NCBI GenBank assembly: GCA_947285985.1
Contig: CAMYPB010000029.1
Coordinates: 1-10,052, forward strand
DNA from: an uncultured Holosporaceae bacterium
GTDB taxonomy: Bacteria; Pseudomonadota; Alphaproteobacteria; RUG11792
Length of the DNA: 10,052 bases
Direction of reading: 5' to 3'
The notes beneath the pieces were generated by a model, which saw only the letters and a list, made by a program, of their open reading frames with translations, had not been told where the DNA came from and ran no database searches. Both the position numbers and the translations under genes were made by a program. Shown piece after piece: positions 1-6,989 of this stretch. Each line of letters starts with the position of its first letter. Positions within the stretch are counted from its first letter, which is position 1.

Positions 1-1109
1 TGAAATTTTTGAGGAAGCATAAAAAAAATATAAAATTGCATATATTTCTCGATGGGGGGGACACTCCTCGGGATTCGGCCATAAAATTTATAACAAATGC
101 GATAGATTCTGGGTATATAAAAATTGATGAGATTTGTTCGATTCAGGGGAGATATTATGCGATGGATAGGGACAATCGTCTTGAGAGGACGAATATGGCG
201 TATGATGCCATAAGGTATGGTATAGCGAAGTATACGTCAAATAATCCGATTGATATCATCAATAATTTCTATAACAGTGGAGTATACGATGAGACAATTC
301 CTCCAATTATTATGAATAATTATGATGGTATACATGATGGGGATGCGTGTTTCATGATAAATTTCAGGACGGACAGGATAAAACAGATTGAAAATCTTAT
401 TGTTCGGGATATGATCCCCCTTTTAAACATGGTGAATGTCGATGACAATATTGATAGACATTCTCATATAATTTTTCATAGGAAAACAATAGAGAATACT
501 TTAGGGGAGGTTTTATCGAGGAATAATCTAAAACAACTCCGTCTCGCAGAAACCGAAAAATACGCGCATGTGACGTATTTTTTCAATGGGGGAGAGAATA
601 TAATTTATGACGGAGAGGAACGTATACTCGTTGATTCTCCAAGGGTTTCAAATTATGAGGAAACCCCTCAAATGTCTTCAAATATCATAACAGAAAAATT
701 GATTGAGAATATGATATCGAAAAAATATGATGTTATTATCACAAATTTTGCGAATGCTGATATGATAGGACACACTGGGAATTTCGAAATAACGAAAGAA
801 TCTATACGAATTTTAGATAATCATATAAAAAATATCGTGGAATCCGCGAGGGAGAATATGTATGATATTATATTCATTGCGGACCATGGAAATGCAGACC
901 ATATGATAAATCCCGACAATTCACCAAATAAATCGCATTCCTGTTCTCCCGTTCCATTTTTGTATATAGACAACAACGATAAAAAGAATTTCGATGTTAG
1001 AAATGGATCTCTTCAAGATGTTGCCCCAACAATATTGAAAATTTTAGATATCGAGATCCCAAGGGAAATGACAGGAAAATCTTTGATATCGTATGATAAT
1101 GAGGAGTAA
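1..1109 (+). CDS. gpmI: 2,3-bisphosphoglycerate-independent phosphoglycerate mutase, 5'-truncated by window edge
   Basis: Interconverts 3- and 2-phosphoglycerate in glycolysis/gluconeogenesis (cytosolic, Mn-dependent). The frame is open to the left edge (first full codon at base 3), and the protein begins in the middle of the family pattern (HIFLDG.DTP), so about 145 N-terminal residues, including the phosphoserine site, lie outside. A TTG at 9-11 is not the true start. Counting from that TTG: the RYYAMDRDNR block at 48-57; NFRTDR (Arg120, Arg123); AETEKYAHVT with the substrate-binding Lys184; metal ligands in NADMIGHTGN (Asp251, His255), ADHGN (Asp292, His293) and KSH (His310); and a C-terminal DVAPTIL...EMTGKSLI block. 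Spacing of these residues from Lys184 onward agrees with the well-studied Geobacillus enzyme as I recall it. Oddity: the usual DGRD is DGGD here, inside a run of seven G. The end GAGGAG (1101-1106) also serves as the ribosome site of the next gene. Confidence 0.95.
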   Translation, partial: KFLRKHKKNIKLHIFLDGGDTPRDSAIKFITNAIDSGYIKIDEICSIQGRYYAMDRDNRLERTNMAYDAIRYGIAKYTSNNPIDIINNFYNSGVYDETIPPIIMNNYDGIHDGDACFMINFRTDRIKQIENLIVRDMIPLLNMVNVDDNIDRHSHIIFHRKTIENTLGEVLSRNNLKQLRLAETEKYAHVTYFFNGGENIIYDGEERILVDSPRVSNYEETPQMSSNIITEKLIENMISKKYDVIITNFANADMIGHTGNFEITKESIRILDNHIKNIVESARENMYDIIFIADHGNADHMINPDNSPNKSHSCSPVPFLYIDNNDKKNFDVRNGSLQDVAPTILKILDIEIPREMTGKSLISYDNEE

Positions 1110-1117
1110 AAAATTTT

Positions 1118-1456
1118 ATGGAAATTTTTCAGACGGATATTTTTGGGAATAGACAGAACACAGGTCTTGATCCAAACAAAAAGGATAAAAAACAAGATAA
1201 TCCATCAAAAAAAACAAGAGAATATCGGGATGTAACTCTAAATGATGGTCTGCTCGACGAAAAAAATATAGAGGGCGACGCGATGCTCATTCTTCGTATT
1301 CTTCAAAGGAAAATGTTATACTCTGGATTGTCATCAATAAAATCTAGAAAAATTTTCAGAAATATTGTCGCAAATGAGATGAGTATAAAATTGGGGGATA
1401 CTGATAGTATAACAGCAGTACGTTCAAGTTTAGTTGAGTATTTTTTAAATAAATAG
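1118..1456 (+). CDS. hypothetical protein, 112 aa
   Basis: I do not recognise this family. The start ATG at 1118 lies 8 nt after the gpmI stop, with GAGGAG at 1101-1106 as a plausible Shine-Dalgarno. The stop is 5 nt before dusB, so it sits inside an apparent operon, which supports it being real. The N-terminal third is polar and rich in Lys, Asp and Asn (residues 20-36) and probably disordered. Residues 47-112 look like a small helical domain (ILRILQRKMLYSGL, KSRKIFRNIVANEM). There is no signal peptide, membrane segment or cysteine. The basic, soluble character between a metabolic gene and a tRNA-modification gene gives no clear function. Confidence 0.65.
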   Translation: MEIFQTDIFGNRQNTGLDPNKKDKKQDNPSKKTREYRDVTLNDGLLDEKNIEGDAMLILRILQRKMLYSGLSSIKSRKIFRNIVANEMSIKLGDTDSITAVRSSLVEYFLNK

Positions 1457-1461
1457 AGAGT

Positions 1462-2436
1462 ATGAAGAAAATAAAACTAGGTAATACGATTTTGGAGAGT
1501 AATGTTATACTCGCTCCTATGGCAGGTGTGACAGATCTTCCATTTCGAAAAATTATACGCGAATTTTCGGGAAATTTTTTGATGTTCAGTGAGATGATCG
1601 CGAGTCAGGCCGTCATACGTCACGTTCGAAAGACATTTCAAATGTTGGAGGGGTCGGACGATCCCTACACATCCATTCAAATCGCGGGATCTGACCCGTA
1701 TGTTATGAGTGAGGCCGCGCGATTATCCGAGGATTTGGGAGCCAAATTTTTAGATATAAATATGGGATGTCCCGTCAAAAAGATCGTGAAGTCAGACGCG
1801 GGATCCGCCCTCATGAAAGACGAAAAACTCGCGGGATCTATTATTGAGAGTGTCGTCAAGTCCGTCAAAATTCCCGTTAGTTTGAAGATGAGACTCGGAT
1901 GGGATCACGATCATAAAAATTCCCCAACAATCGCGCGTATGGCCGAGGATATGGGGATTTCTATGATAACAGTCCATGGACGTACGAGATCACAACTATA
2001 CAATGGAATCGCAGATTGGAAATCCATAAAGCTCGTTAAAGACGTTTTGAAGAATATCCCTCTCATTGTCAATGGGGATATCGTTGATATAAATTCCGCA
2101 CGTCAGGCCCTTCAGGATTCGAATGCTGATGGAGTTATGATAGGAAGGGGATCCCTCGGACAACCCTGGATCCTCAAAGAAATACACAACTTCCTGGAAT
2201 CTGGAAATAACGAAAATCTCAATATCTCAATCGAAGAAAAGTTCAAGATCGCAAAGAAACATATAGATTATATGATGGATTTTTATGATCATGAAACATC
2301 GTATAAATTATGTCGGAAAGTATTGGTTTATTATTGCAAGGGAATCCCAAATGCTGCGAAATATAGACAACGTATAAACACAGTTATCGATAAGAATGAA
2401 ATATACGATATACTCCATGAATTCTTTAATAATTAA
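1462..2436 (+). CDS. dusB: tRNA-dihydrouridine synthase, DusB/NifR3 type
   Basis: FMN-dependent reductase that converts specific uridines in the tRNA D-loop to dihydrouridine using NADPH. At 324 residues it has the usual family length. Visible motifs: N-terminal LAPMAGVTDLPFR (18-29), SEMIAS (43-48), DINMGCP with catalytic Cys103, SLKMRLGW with FMN-contacting Lys142, VHGRTR with His172, NGDI (204-207) and GVMIGRG (224-230), all in the order of a TIM-barrel Dus protein. A C-terminal helical RNA-binding part follows (about 255-324). DusB is preferred over DusA/C because of the APMAGVTD and GRGSLGQPW signatures. The start at 1462 follows the previous stop by 5 nt with only a weak GAGAG; coupling to the upstream gene is likely. 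Confidence 0.95.
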   Translation: MKKIKLGNTILESNVILAPMAGVTDLPFRKIIREFSGNFLMFSEMIASQAVIRHVRKTFQMLEGSDDPYTSIQIAGSDPYVMSEAARLSEDLGAKFLDINMGCPVKKIVKSDAGSALMKDEKLAGSIIESVVKSVKIPVSLKMRLGWDHDHKNSPTIARMAEDMGISMITVHGRTRSQLYNGIADWKSIKLVKDVLKNIPLIVNGDIVDINSARQALQDSNADGVMIGRGSLGQPWILKEIHNFLESGNNENLNISIEEKFKIAKKHIDYMMDFYDHETSYKLCRKVLVYYCKGIPNAAKYRQRINTVIDKNEIYDILHEFFNN

Positions 2437-2449
2437 ATTATGGTGAATT

Positions 2450-3049
2450 ATGGAGTTTGAAAATAACAACATAGAAATTGAAGAAAATTTTACGGGTGAA
2501 TACGTCCATGAAACGTCCGATGGAAAAGTTGTCATAAATTTTATAAATGGCCTGAAAAATGGCAAAACAAAATTTATCGATAAAAATAATATAATTTTAT
2601 CGGAGATAGAGTATAGGGATGATATTATCAATGGTTTTGTGAGGCAATATTATCCAAATGGAAATATTCTATCTATTATAGAGTATAGAGACAATATACC
2701 GTCTGGAATTTTTCAGTCATTCTTTGAAAATGGAATCAAACAATTTGAAGCGTATTATAAGGATGGAGTATTCGATGGAAAGATGACGATATACGATGAT
2801 TTTGGAGACAAAATATCGGAAACAAATTATAAAAATGGGGAAAAACATGGAAAAAGTATTAGTTATTATCCGAGGAGTCAGGGAGGGGGTATGTCGGAAA
2901 TCTCAAATTTTGAAGATGGACTTCTTCAAGGTGAGAAAATAAATTTTTATCCATCTGGAGAAATATTATCAATCACTCCCTATATAAAAGGGAAGGCTCA
3001 AAAATATACGAAAACTTATAATAAAAATGGAAAAGAATTGAAAATATGA
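2450..3049 (+). CDS. YwqK/MORN_2-type repeat protein
   Basis: 199 residues made almost entirely of about seven repeats of 22-26 residues with the pattern Y/F-x-(D/N)-G-x3-G-x4-Y-x3-G-x-(I/K). They begin near 31, 55, 79, 103, 127, 154 and 178. This is the MORN_2 beta-hairpin repeat often annotated as 'toxin-antitoxin system YwqK family antitoxin'. No enzyme motif, signal peptide or membrane segment is visible, and no toxin-like gene lies next to it, so the antitoxin label should not be taken as function; a protein- or lipid-binding surface is equally possible. The start at 2450 has a weak GGTGA just upstream. Its TGA overlaps the truB ATG (ATGA, 3046-3049), implying translational coupling with truB. 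Confidence 0.8.
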   Translation: MEFENNNIEIEENFTGEYVHETSDGKVVINFINGLKNGKTKFIDKNNIILSEIEYRDDIINGFVRQYYPNGNILSIIEYRDNIPSGIFQSFFENGIKQFEAYYKDGVFDGKMTIYDDFGDKISETNYKNGEKHGKSISYYPRSQGGGMSEISNFEDGLLQGEKINFYPSGEILSITPYIKGKAQKYTKTYNKNGKELKI

Positions 3050-3930
3050 CGGATCTTTCTGGAATAATCGTTATAAACAAACCATGTGATAAATCATCTG
3101 CATTTATCTCGAGATTGTGTGGAAAAATATTGGGAGTTCAAAAAATAGGACATCTTGGAACTCTCGATCCGTTCGCAAGCGGAGTTTTGCCGATAGCCTT
3201 GAATAATGCTACGAAATTAATACACTATATAAATATTAAAAAGAAAGTATATGAATTCACTATTATTTTTGGTATACAAACAAATACGGCAGATAAAACG
3301 GGAATAATTGTCAATACTTCCTCAATAATACCCTCTAGAAATGATTTGGAAAATGTTATCAAAAATTTTATGGGAAAAATCGAACAGGTCCCTCATGCAT
3401 TTTCCGCAATAAAAATCAATGGAAGGAAAGCGTATGAAATCGCGAGGAAAGGACAGATTCCTGATATCAAGAAGAGAAGTATCGAAATTTTTGATATTGA
3501 AGTTATCGATCAAATTGATGAGAAAACATTCAAATTGAAGGCATCTGTTTCTCCTGGAACTTATATTCGATCCCTCTGTGAAGATATTGCGAAATCCTTG
3601 AATACTCTCGCATACGTTGAATCTCTCCATAGAATACAGGATGGAAAGTTTTCAATAAAAAATTCCATAACTCTGGACGAATTAAGAGAAAAGATGTATA
3701 ATCTAGGAGGTGTTTTGTATCCGATCGAAAATTTACTGGACGACATCCCTGTTGTTTTCGTTTCGAAGAAGGATGCCATAGATCTTGGGAATGGGAAGAT
3801 TCTGAAGTCTGATGTTGTTGTGAACGATTCTGAAAATATTTCCGTTTTGTCGGAGGATGGATTTTTCGCGATATGTCGTTTTTTAGAAGGAAATCTCATA
3901 CCAAAGCGTATAATTAGGAAACAATTTTAA
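3046..3930 (+). CDS. truB: tRNA pseudouridine(55) synthase TruB
   Basis: Makes pseudouridine 55 in the T-loop of tRNAs. 294 residues, normal for the bacterial enzyme. Key blocks: GIIVINKPCDKSS (6-18), GHLGTLDPFASGVLP (35-49) with catalytic Asp41, Tyr69 in KKVYEF (the conserved substrate-stacking Tyr position), the SAIKINGRKAYEIARKG region (120-136), and SPGTYIRSLCEDIA (169-182) with the conserved Arg175. The LHRIQDGKFSI block (194-204) closes the catalytic domain, and the C-terminal region after about 235 is PUA-like but diverged. The start codon overlaps the preceding stop by 4 nt. Followed by rpsO after 20 nt, the classical truB-rpsO order. Confidence 0.97.
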   Translation: MTDLSGIIVINKPCDKSSAFISRLCGKILGVQKIGHLGTLDPFASGVLPIALNNATKLIHYINIKKKVYEFTIIFGIQTNTADKTGIIVNTSSIIPSRNDLENVIKNFMGKIEQVPHAFSAIKINGRKAYEIARKGQIPDIKKRSIEIFDIEVIDQIDEKTFKLKASVSPGTYIRSLCEDIAKSLNTLAYVESLHRIQDGKFSIKNSITLDELREKMYNLGGVLYPIENLLDDIPVVFVSKKDAIDLGNGKILKSDVVVNDSENISVLSEDGFFAICRFLEGNLIPKRIIRKQF

Positions 3931-3950
3931 TAAAAAAAAGGAGTTTAAAG

Positions 3951-4220
3951 ATGTCGATTACTGCAGAAAGAAAAGAACAGATTATCAATGATTTTGCGCG
4001 TACAAAAGGGGATACGGGATCTCCTGAGGTCCAAATCGCAATTTTGACGGAAAGAATCAAAAATATAACTGAACATATGCAGTCTCATAAGAAGGATTTC
4101 CACACAAGAAGAGGACTTCTTATGTTAGTTAGCAATAGAAGAAAATTGTTGAAATACTTGAAAAATAAAGATGAACAAAAGTATAACGATATAGTTAGTA
4201 AACTTGGATTGCGTAAATAA
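3951..4220 (+). CDS. rpsO: 30S ribosomal protein S15
   Basis: Primary 16S rRNA-binding protein of the small-subunit platform. 89 residues, the canonical length, with the typical sequence TKGDTGSPEVQIAILTERI, the LTEHxxxHKKDFHTRRGL-like block (His-Lys-Lys-Asp-Phe-His, Arg-Arg-Gly), LVSNRRKLLKYL and a C-terminal LGLRK. The start is fixed by a consensus AAGGAG (3938-3943) 7 nt before the ATG. In many bacteria rpsO is followed by pnp; here it is followed by a 102-nt gap with a hairpin and then fabD. Confidence 0.99.
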   Translation: MSITAERKEQIINDFARTKGDTGSPEVQIAILTERIKNITEHMQSHKKDFHTRRGLLMLVSNRRKLLKYLKNKDEQKYNDIVSKLGLRK

Positions 4221-4242
4221 TTTTTGTTTATTTCATTTTTTC

Positions 4243-4282
4243 CTCTATTGTGAATCATTTGATACTATGCTTCATAATAGAG
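4243..4282 (+). other. strong hairpin between rpsO and fabD
   Basis: Left arm 4243-4254 (CTCTATTGTGAA) pairs with right arm 4271-4282 (TTCATAATAGAG) over 12 bp including one G-U. After one T/C mismatch, CAT (4256-4258) pairs with ATG (4267-4269), leaving an 8-nt loop. It lies downstream of a pyrimidine-rich stretch (4221-4242) and is not followed by a T run, so it is not a textbook rho-independent terminator. It may protect the 3' end of the rpsO message, act as an RNase III processing site, or terminate without a U tail. Confidence 0.6.
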
Positions 4283-4322
4283 TATTCCTGAAATATTTCG
4301 ATTTGTTGGAGTTTTATTTATT

Positions 4323-5279
4323 ATGTTGAATACTGCATTTATATTTCCAGGCCAGGGATCTCAAAAGGTTGGGATGTGTGCCGCATTTCTAAATGGTTTT
4401 AAAAAAGGAATGGAAACTATCGAAGAAATAGAGGATACAATAAAATTCAGTATATCGAAACTCATAAATGAAGGTCCAATAGAAGAACTAACAAAAACTT
4501 ATAATGCGCAAATCACGATATTTGCATCGAGTATGTGTTGTTTGAATGTTTTAAATCAAGAATTCGGATATAACATGAAAAATAACATAAAATATTTGAT
4601 GGGTCATTCTCTCGGGGAATATACGGCCCTATGCGCATCATCTGCGTTGTCCATAAAAAATGCATCGAAACTCATAAAATTTCGAGGAGAGATGATGTAT
4701 AGGGCGACTGAGAATATAGAAGATTGTTGTATGGTCGCGATCTTAGGAATGGATTCTTCAAAGATCGAGGATATAACAAAAGATTATCAATCTGGCCGAA
4801 ATATTTGTGTTATTGCGAATGACAATAGTCCAGGACAAATTGTCGTCAGTGGGCATAAATCGGCCGTTTTAGAAGTTTCTAATCTTTCCCTTCAAAATGG
4901 TGCGAAAAAAGTCATACAACTCAATACGAGTGGACCATTTCATAGCCCTTTGATGGCCAGTGCATCGATAGAACTCGATAAATTTATGCACGAAAATATA
5001 AAATTTGATGATATTGAAATTCCTGTTGTTATGAATGTCTTGGCCTCTCCAATATACGACAAAAGTCTCATACACGATTTATTGGTGAGACAAGTTTCAA
5101 GTCGTGTGAGATGGAGGGAGAGTATTGATTTCCTCGCGAATTCCGGGATAAAGCGTATTGTTGAGATCGGACCTGGAAAAGTTTTGACAGGTATTTCAAA
5201 GAGGGTCTATCCCGAGATAGATTTTCGGAATATTGAAACTGTCGCAGAATTGGAAGAATTCATAAGATTAGAAGATTGA
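4323..5279 (+). CDS. fabD: malonyl-CoA:ACP transacylase
   Basis: Loads malonate from CoA onto acyl carrier protein, supplying the extender for type II fatty acid synthesis. 318 residues, the normal size. FIFPGQGSQKVGM (7-18) carries the oxyanion-hole Gln11. GHSLGEYTAL (94-103) holds nucleophile Ser96. Arg121 in KFRGEMM binds the malonyl carboxylate. GPFHSPLM holds catalytic His207, and EIGPGKVL near 282 is the last conserved block. The start ATG at 4323 has GGAG (4308-4311) 11 nt upstream. The gene is followed 16 nt later by fabG, a common fab cluster order. Confidence 0.97.
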   Translation: MLNTAFIFPGQGSQKVGMCAAFLNGFKKGMETIEEIEDTIKFSISKLINEGPIEELTKTYNAQITIFASSMCCLNVLNQEFGYNMKNNIKYLMGHSLGEYTALCASSALSIKNASKLIKFRGEMMYRATENIEDCCMVAILGMDSSKIEDITKDYQSGRNICVIANDNSPGQIVVSGHKSAVLEVSNLSLQNGAKKVIQLNTSGPFHSPLMASASIELDKFMHENIKFDDIEIPVVMNVLASPIYDKSLIHDLLVRQVSSRVRWRESIDFLANSGIKRIVEIGPGKVLTGISKRVYPEIDFRNIETVAELEEFIRLED

Positions 5280-5295
5280 GAAGGAGTTTTTTTAT

Positions 5296-6048
5296 ATGTT
5301 ATTTTCTCTTGAAAACATGAATGCTCTCATAACGGGAGCGAGTGGGTCGATTGGGAGTTCTATTGCGAAAAATCTCGCGAAACAAGGTGCAAACGTTATG
5401 ATCTCTGGAACTCGTCTTGATTCCCTCCGGAATGTTGCAGACGATATAAAAAATGAAACGGGACGAAATCCTATCATTATCCAATCTGATCTCTCGAAAT
5501 CTGAAGAATTATCTAGTCTGGTCGATAGGGCAATTGAAAATATGGGGCGTATCGATATACTCGTGAATAATGCAGGGATAAATAGGGATACATTATTCGT
5601 TCGTATGACGGACTCTGATTTCGATGATGTTATCAATATAAATTTAAAGGCTATTTTTAAATTGTCTCAGCTCGCAATATCTCATATGTCACGAAATAAA
5701 TTTGGACGTATTATAAATATTAGTTCTGTTGTGGGGTATACTGGAAATCCAGGTCAAGCGAATTATTGCGCAAGTAAATCTGCGATTGTTGGAATGTCGA
5801 AATCTATAGCCCTGGAATACGCGAGACGAGGTATAACAATAAATTGTATAGCGCCAGGTGCCATAAAATCCCCAATGATCGATAAATTGTCAGAATCCGT
5901 ATTGGAAAATTTTATGAATAAAATTCCGATGCAAAGAATAGGAGAACCTGACGATGTCGCGTTTGCATGTTGTTTCTTGGCCTCAAGAGAATCATCGTAT
6001 ATCACGGGTCAGACAATGCATGTCAATGGCGGGATGTTGATGCCATAG
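5296..6048 (+). CDS. fabG: 3-oxoacyl-[ACP] reductase
   Basis: NADPH-dependent short-chain dehydrogenase that reduces 3-oxoacyl-ACP in fatty acid elongation. 250 residues. Rossmann motif TGASGSIG (13-20), NNAG (91-94), Asn116, and the catalytic Ser144, Tyr157 and Lys161 with the Ser-to-Tyr spacing of 13 seen in FabG. The GNPGQANYCASKS and NCIAPGAIKSPM blocks and the C-terminal ITGQTMHVNGGMLMP are typical of FabG rather than other dehydrogenases of this family. AAGGAG at 5281-5286 sets the start. acpP, the usual next gene, does not follow; ruvC does. Confidence 0.96.
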   Translation: MLFSLENMNALITGASGSIGSSIAKNLAKQGANVMISGTRLDSLRNVADDIKNETGRNPIIIQSDLSKSEELSSLVDRAIENMGRIDILVNNAGINRDTLFVRMTDSDFDDVININLKAIFKLSQLAISHMSRNKFGRIINISSVVGYTGNPGQANYCASKSAIVGMSKSIALEYARRGITINCIAPGAIKSPMIDKLSESVLENFMNKIPMQRIGEPDDVAFACCFLASRESSYITGQTMHVNGGMLMP

Positions 6049-6066
6049 ATTTTTATCGAAAATTTT

Positions 6067-6564
6067 ATGGATACAAAAATAATCATGGGGATAGACCCAG
6101 GTCTCGTCCATACAGGATGGTCTATCCTCACAAAAAAAAATTATGACGATATAAAATACATAGATTCCGGGATAATCAATACGAGCAATACAGATCCCCT
6201 TGGAGAACGTCTGAGTTTTATATACAATTCCATATCGAACATAATCGATAGATACAATCCCTCTCATATCGCGATGGAAGAGGTCTTCGTTAACATGAAT
6301 CCAAAGAGCAGCAGGAAATTGATTATGGCAAGGAGCGCGTCTTTTATTGCATGCTCAAATAAAAAATACGAAGTATACGAATATATGCCAAACGCAATCA
6401 AAAAATCCATAACGGGCCTAGGACATGCTTCAAAAAATCAGGTATACGTCATGATTCAAAAAATATTGAACGTCTCTCTAGACCTAACAAAATTTCCATC
6501 GAAAACAATGGATTCAATAGATGCAATCGCAATCGCATTGTGTCATGCATTCAATTTGAAATGA
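6067..6564 (+). CDS. ruvC: crossover junction endodeoxyribonuclease RuvC
   Basis: Holliday junction resolvase working with RuvAB in recombinational repair. 165 residues, close to the usual 160-175. The four catalytic acids are all visible: Asp10 in GIDPGLVHTGW, Glu71 in AMEEVF, and Asp149 and Asp152 in DSIDAIAIALCHA. The TGLGHASKNQV block (116-126) matches the conserved basic DNA-contact region. It starts 18 nt after fabG with no clear Shine-Dalgarno (only A/T-rich sequence), so translation probably depends on upstream ribosomes or an unstructured leader. ruvA and ruvB are not in the window. It ends 24 nt from the convergent minus-strand gene, with no terminator hairpin seen between. Confidence 0.95.
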   Translation: MDTKIIMGIDPGLVHTGWSILTKKNYDDIKYIDSGIINTSNTDPLGERLSFIYNSISNIIDRYNPSHIAMEEVFVNMNPKSSRKLIMARSASFIACSNKKYEVYEYMPNAIKKSITGLGHASKNQVYVMIQKILNVSLDLTKFPSKTMDSIDAIAIALCHAFNLK

Positions 6565-6588
6565 ATTTTGTATAAATTTGTCATAATT

Positions 6589-6960
6589 CTACTTTTTCTC
6601 TCGAACATTCAATCTCATCGGAATAACGTCATCAAAGTCAACATATTTCAAGGATATATTGTGAGATTTCAGGTCATCGCAAGATTTATGTTTCTTGAGG
6701 AACGATATAACCGTATTTTTCATATCATCTTGAGATAGGCAAAATTTTTCCACATCATAATCATAGAAATGAAAAGTTACATCATATTTATCGTAAAATC
6801 TATAGATAGTGTGATACGACATCGAAACTCGATGATTTGAAGCGTCTCCCAAATTTTCATACCACAAATCTCGTTTTAACATTACATTCCCGTCATTTCC
6901 ATAGATTTTTTCGCAACTGATCAGTATCAACAATATTGATAAAATATGTTTAAAATTCAT
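6589..6960 (-). CDS. small predicted secreted protein or lipoprotein, unknown family
   Basis: 123 residues from the chosen ATG. A longer frame reaches 6996 but has no ribosome site, whereas GGGGAGG (6968-6974, minus strand) sits 7 nt before the ATG at 6960. The N-terminus MNFKHILSILLILISC is a short basic plus hydrophobic signal sequence ending in LISC, which fits a lipobox with Cys16 as the lipidated residue. A cleavage after IYG (about residue 21) by signal peptidase I is the alternative. The remaining ~105 residues are polar and rich in Tyr, Asp and Lys (YRFYDKYDVTFHFYDYD), with Cys74 and Cys94 that could form a disulfide. I do not recognise the family. It is 29 nt downstream of the thymidine kinase-like gene and almost surely cotranscribed. 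Confidence 0.7.
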   Translation of the reverse strand: MNFKHILSILLILISCEKIYGNDGNVMLKRDLWYENLGDASNHRVSMSYHTIYRFYDKYDVTFHFYDYDVEKFCLSQDDMKNTVISFLKKHKSCDDLKSHNISLKYVDFDDVIPMRLNVREKK

Positions 6961-6989
6961 AGAAAATCCTCCCCAAATTCTACGACGCA

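Noticed and set aside
2440..2460. Six-residue ATG frame (MVNYGV) just upstream of and overlapping the repeat gene
   Set aside because: It could be a leader peptide, but it is very short, has no ribosome site of its own and no regulatory structure around it.
2308..2631. 107-codon minus-strand frame across the dusB/repeat-gene junction
   Set aside because: It lies antisense to two well-supported genes and has no family motifs; it looks like a shadow of the coding strand.
6565..6588. Shared bidirectional terminator between ruvC and the minus-strand operon
   Set aside because: The 24-nt gap is A/T-rich but has no inverted repeat able to form a stable stem.
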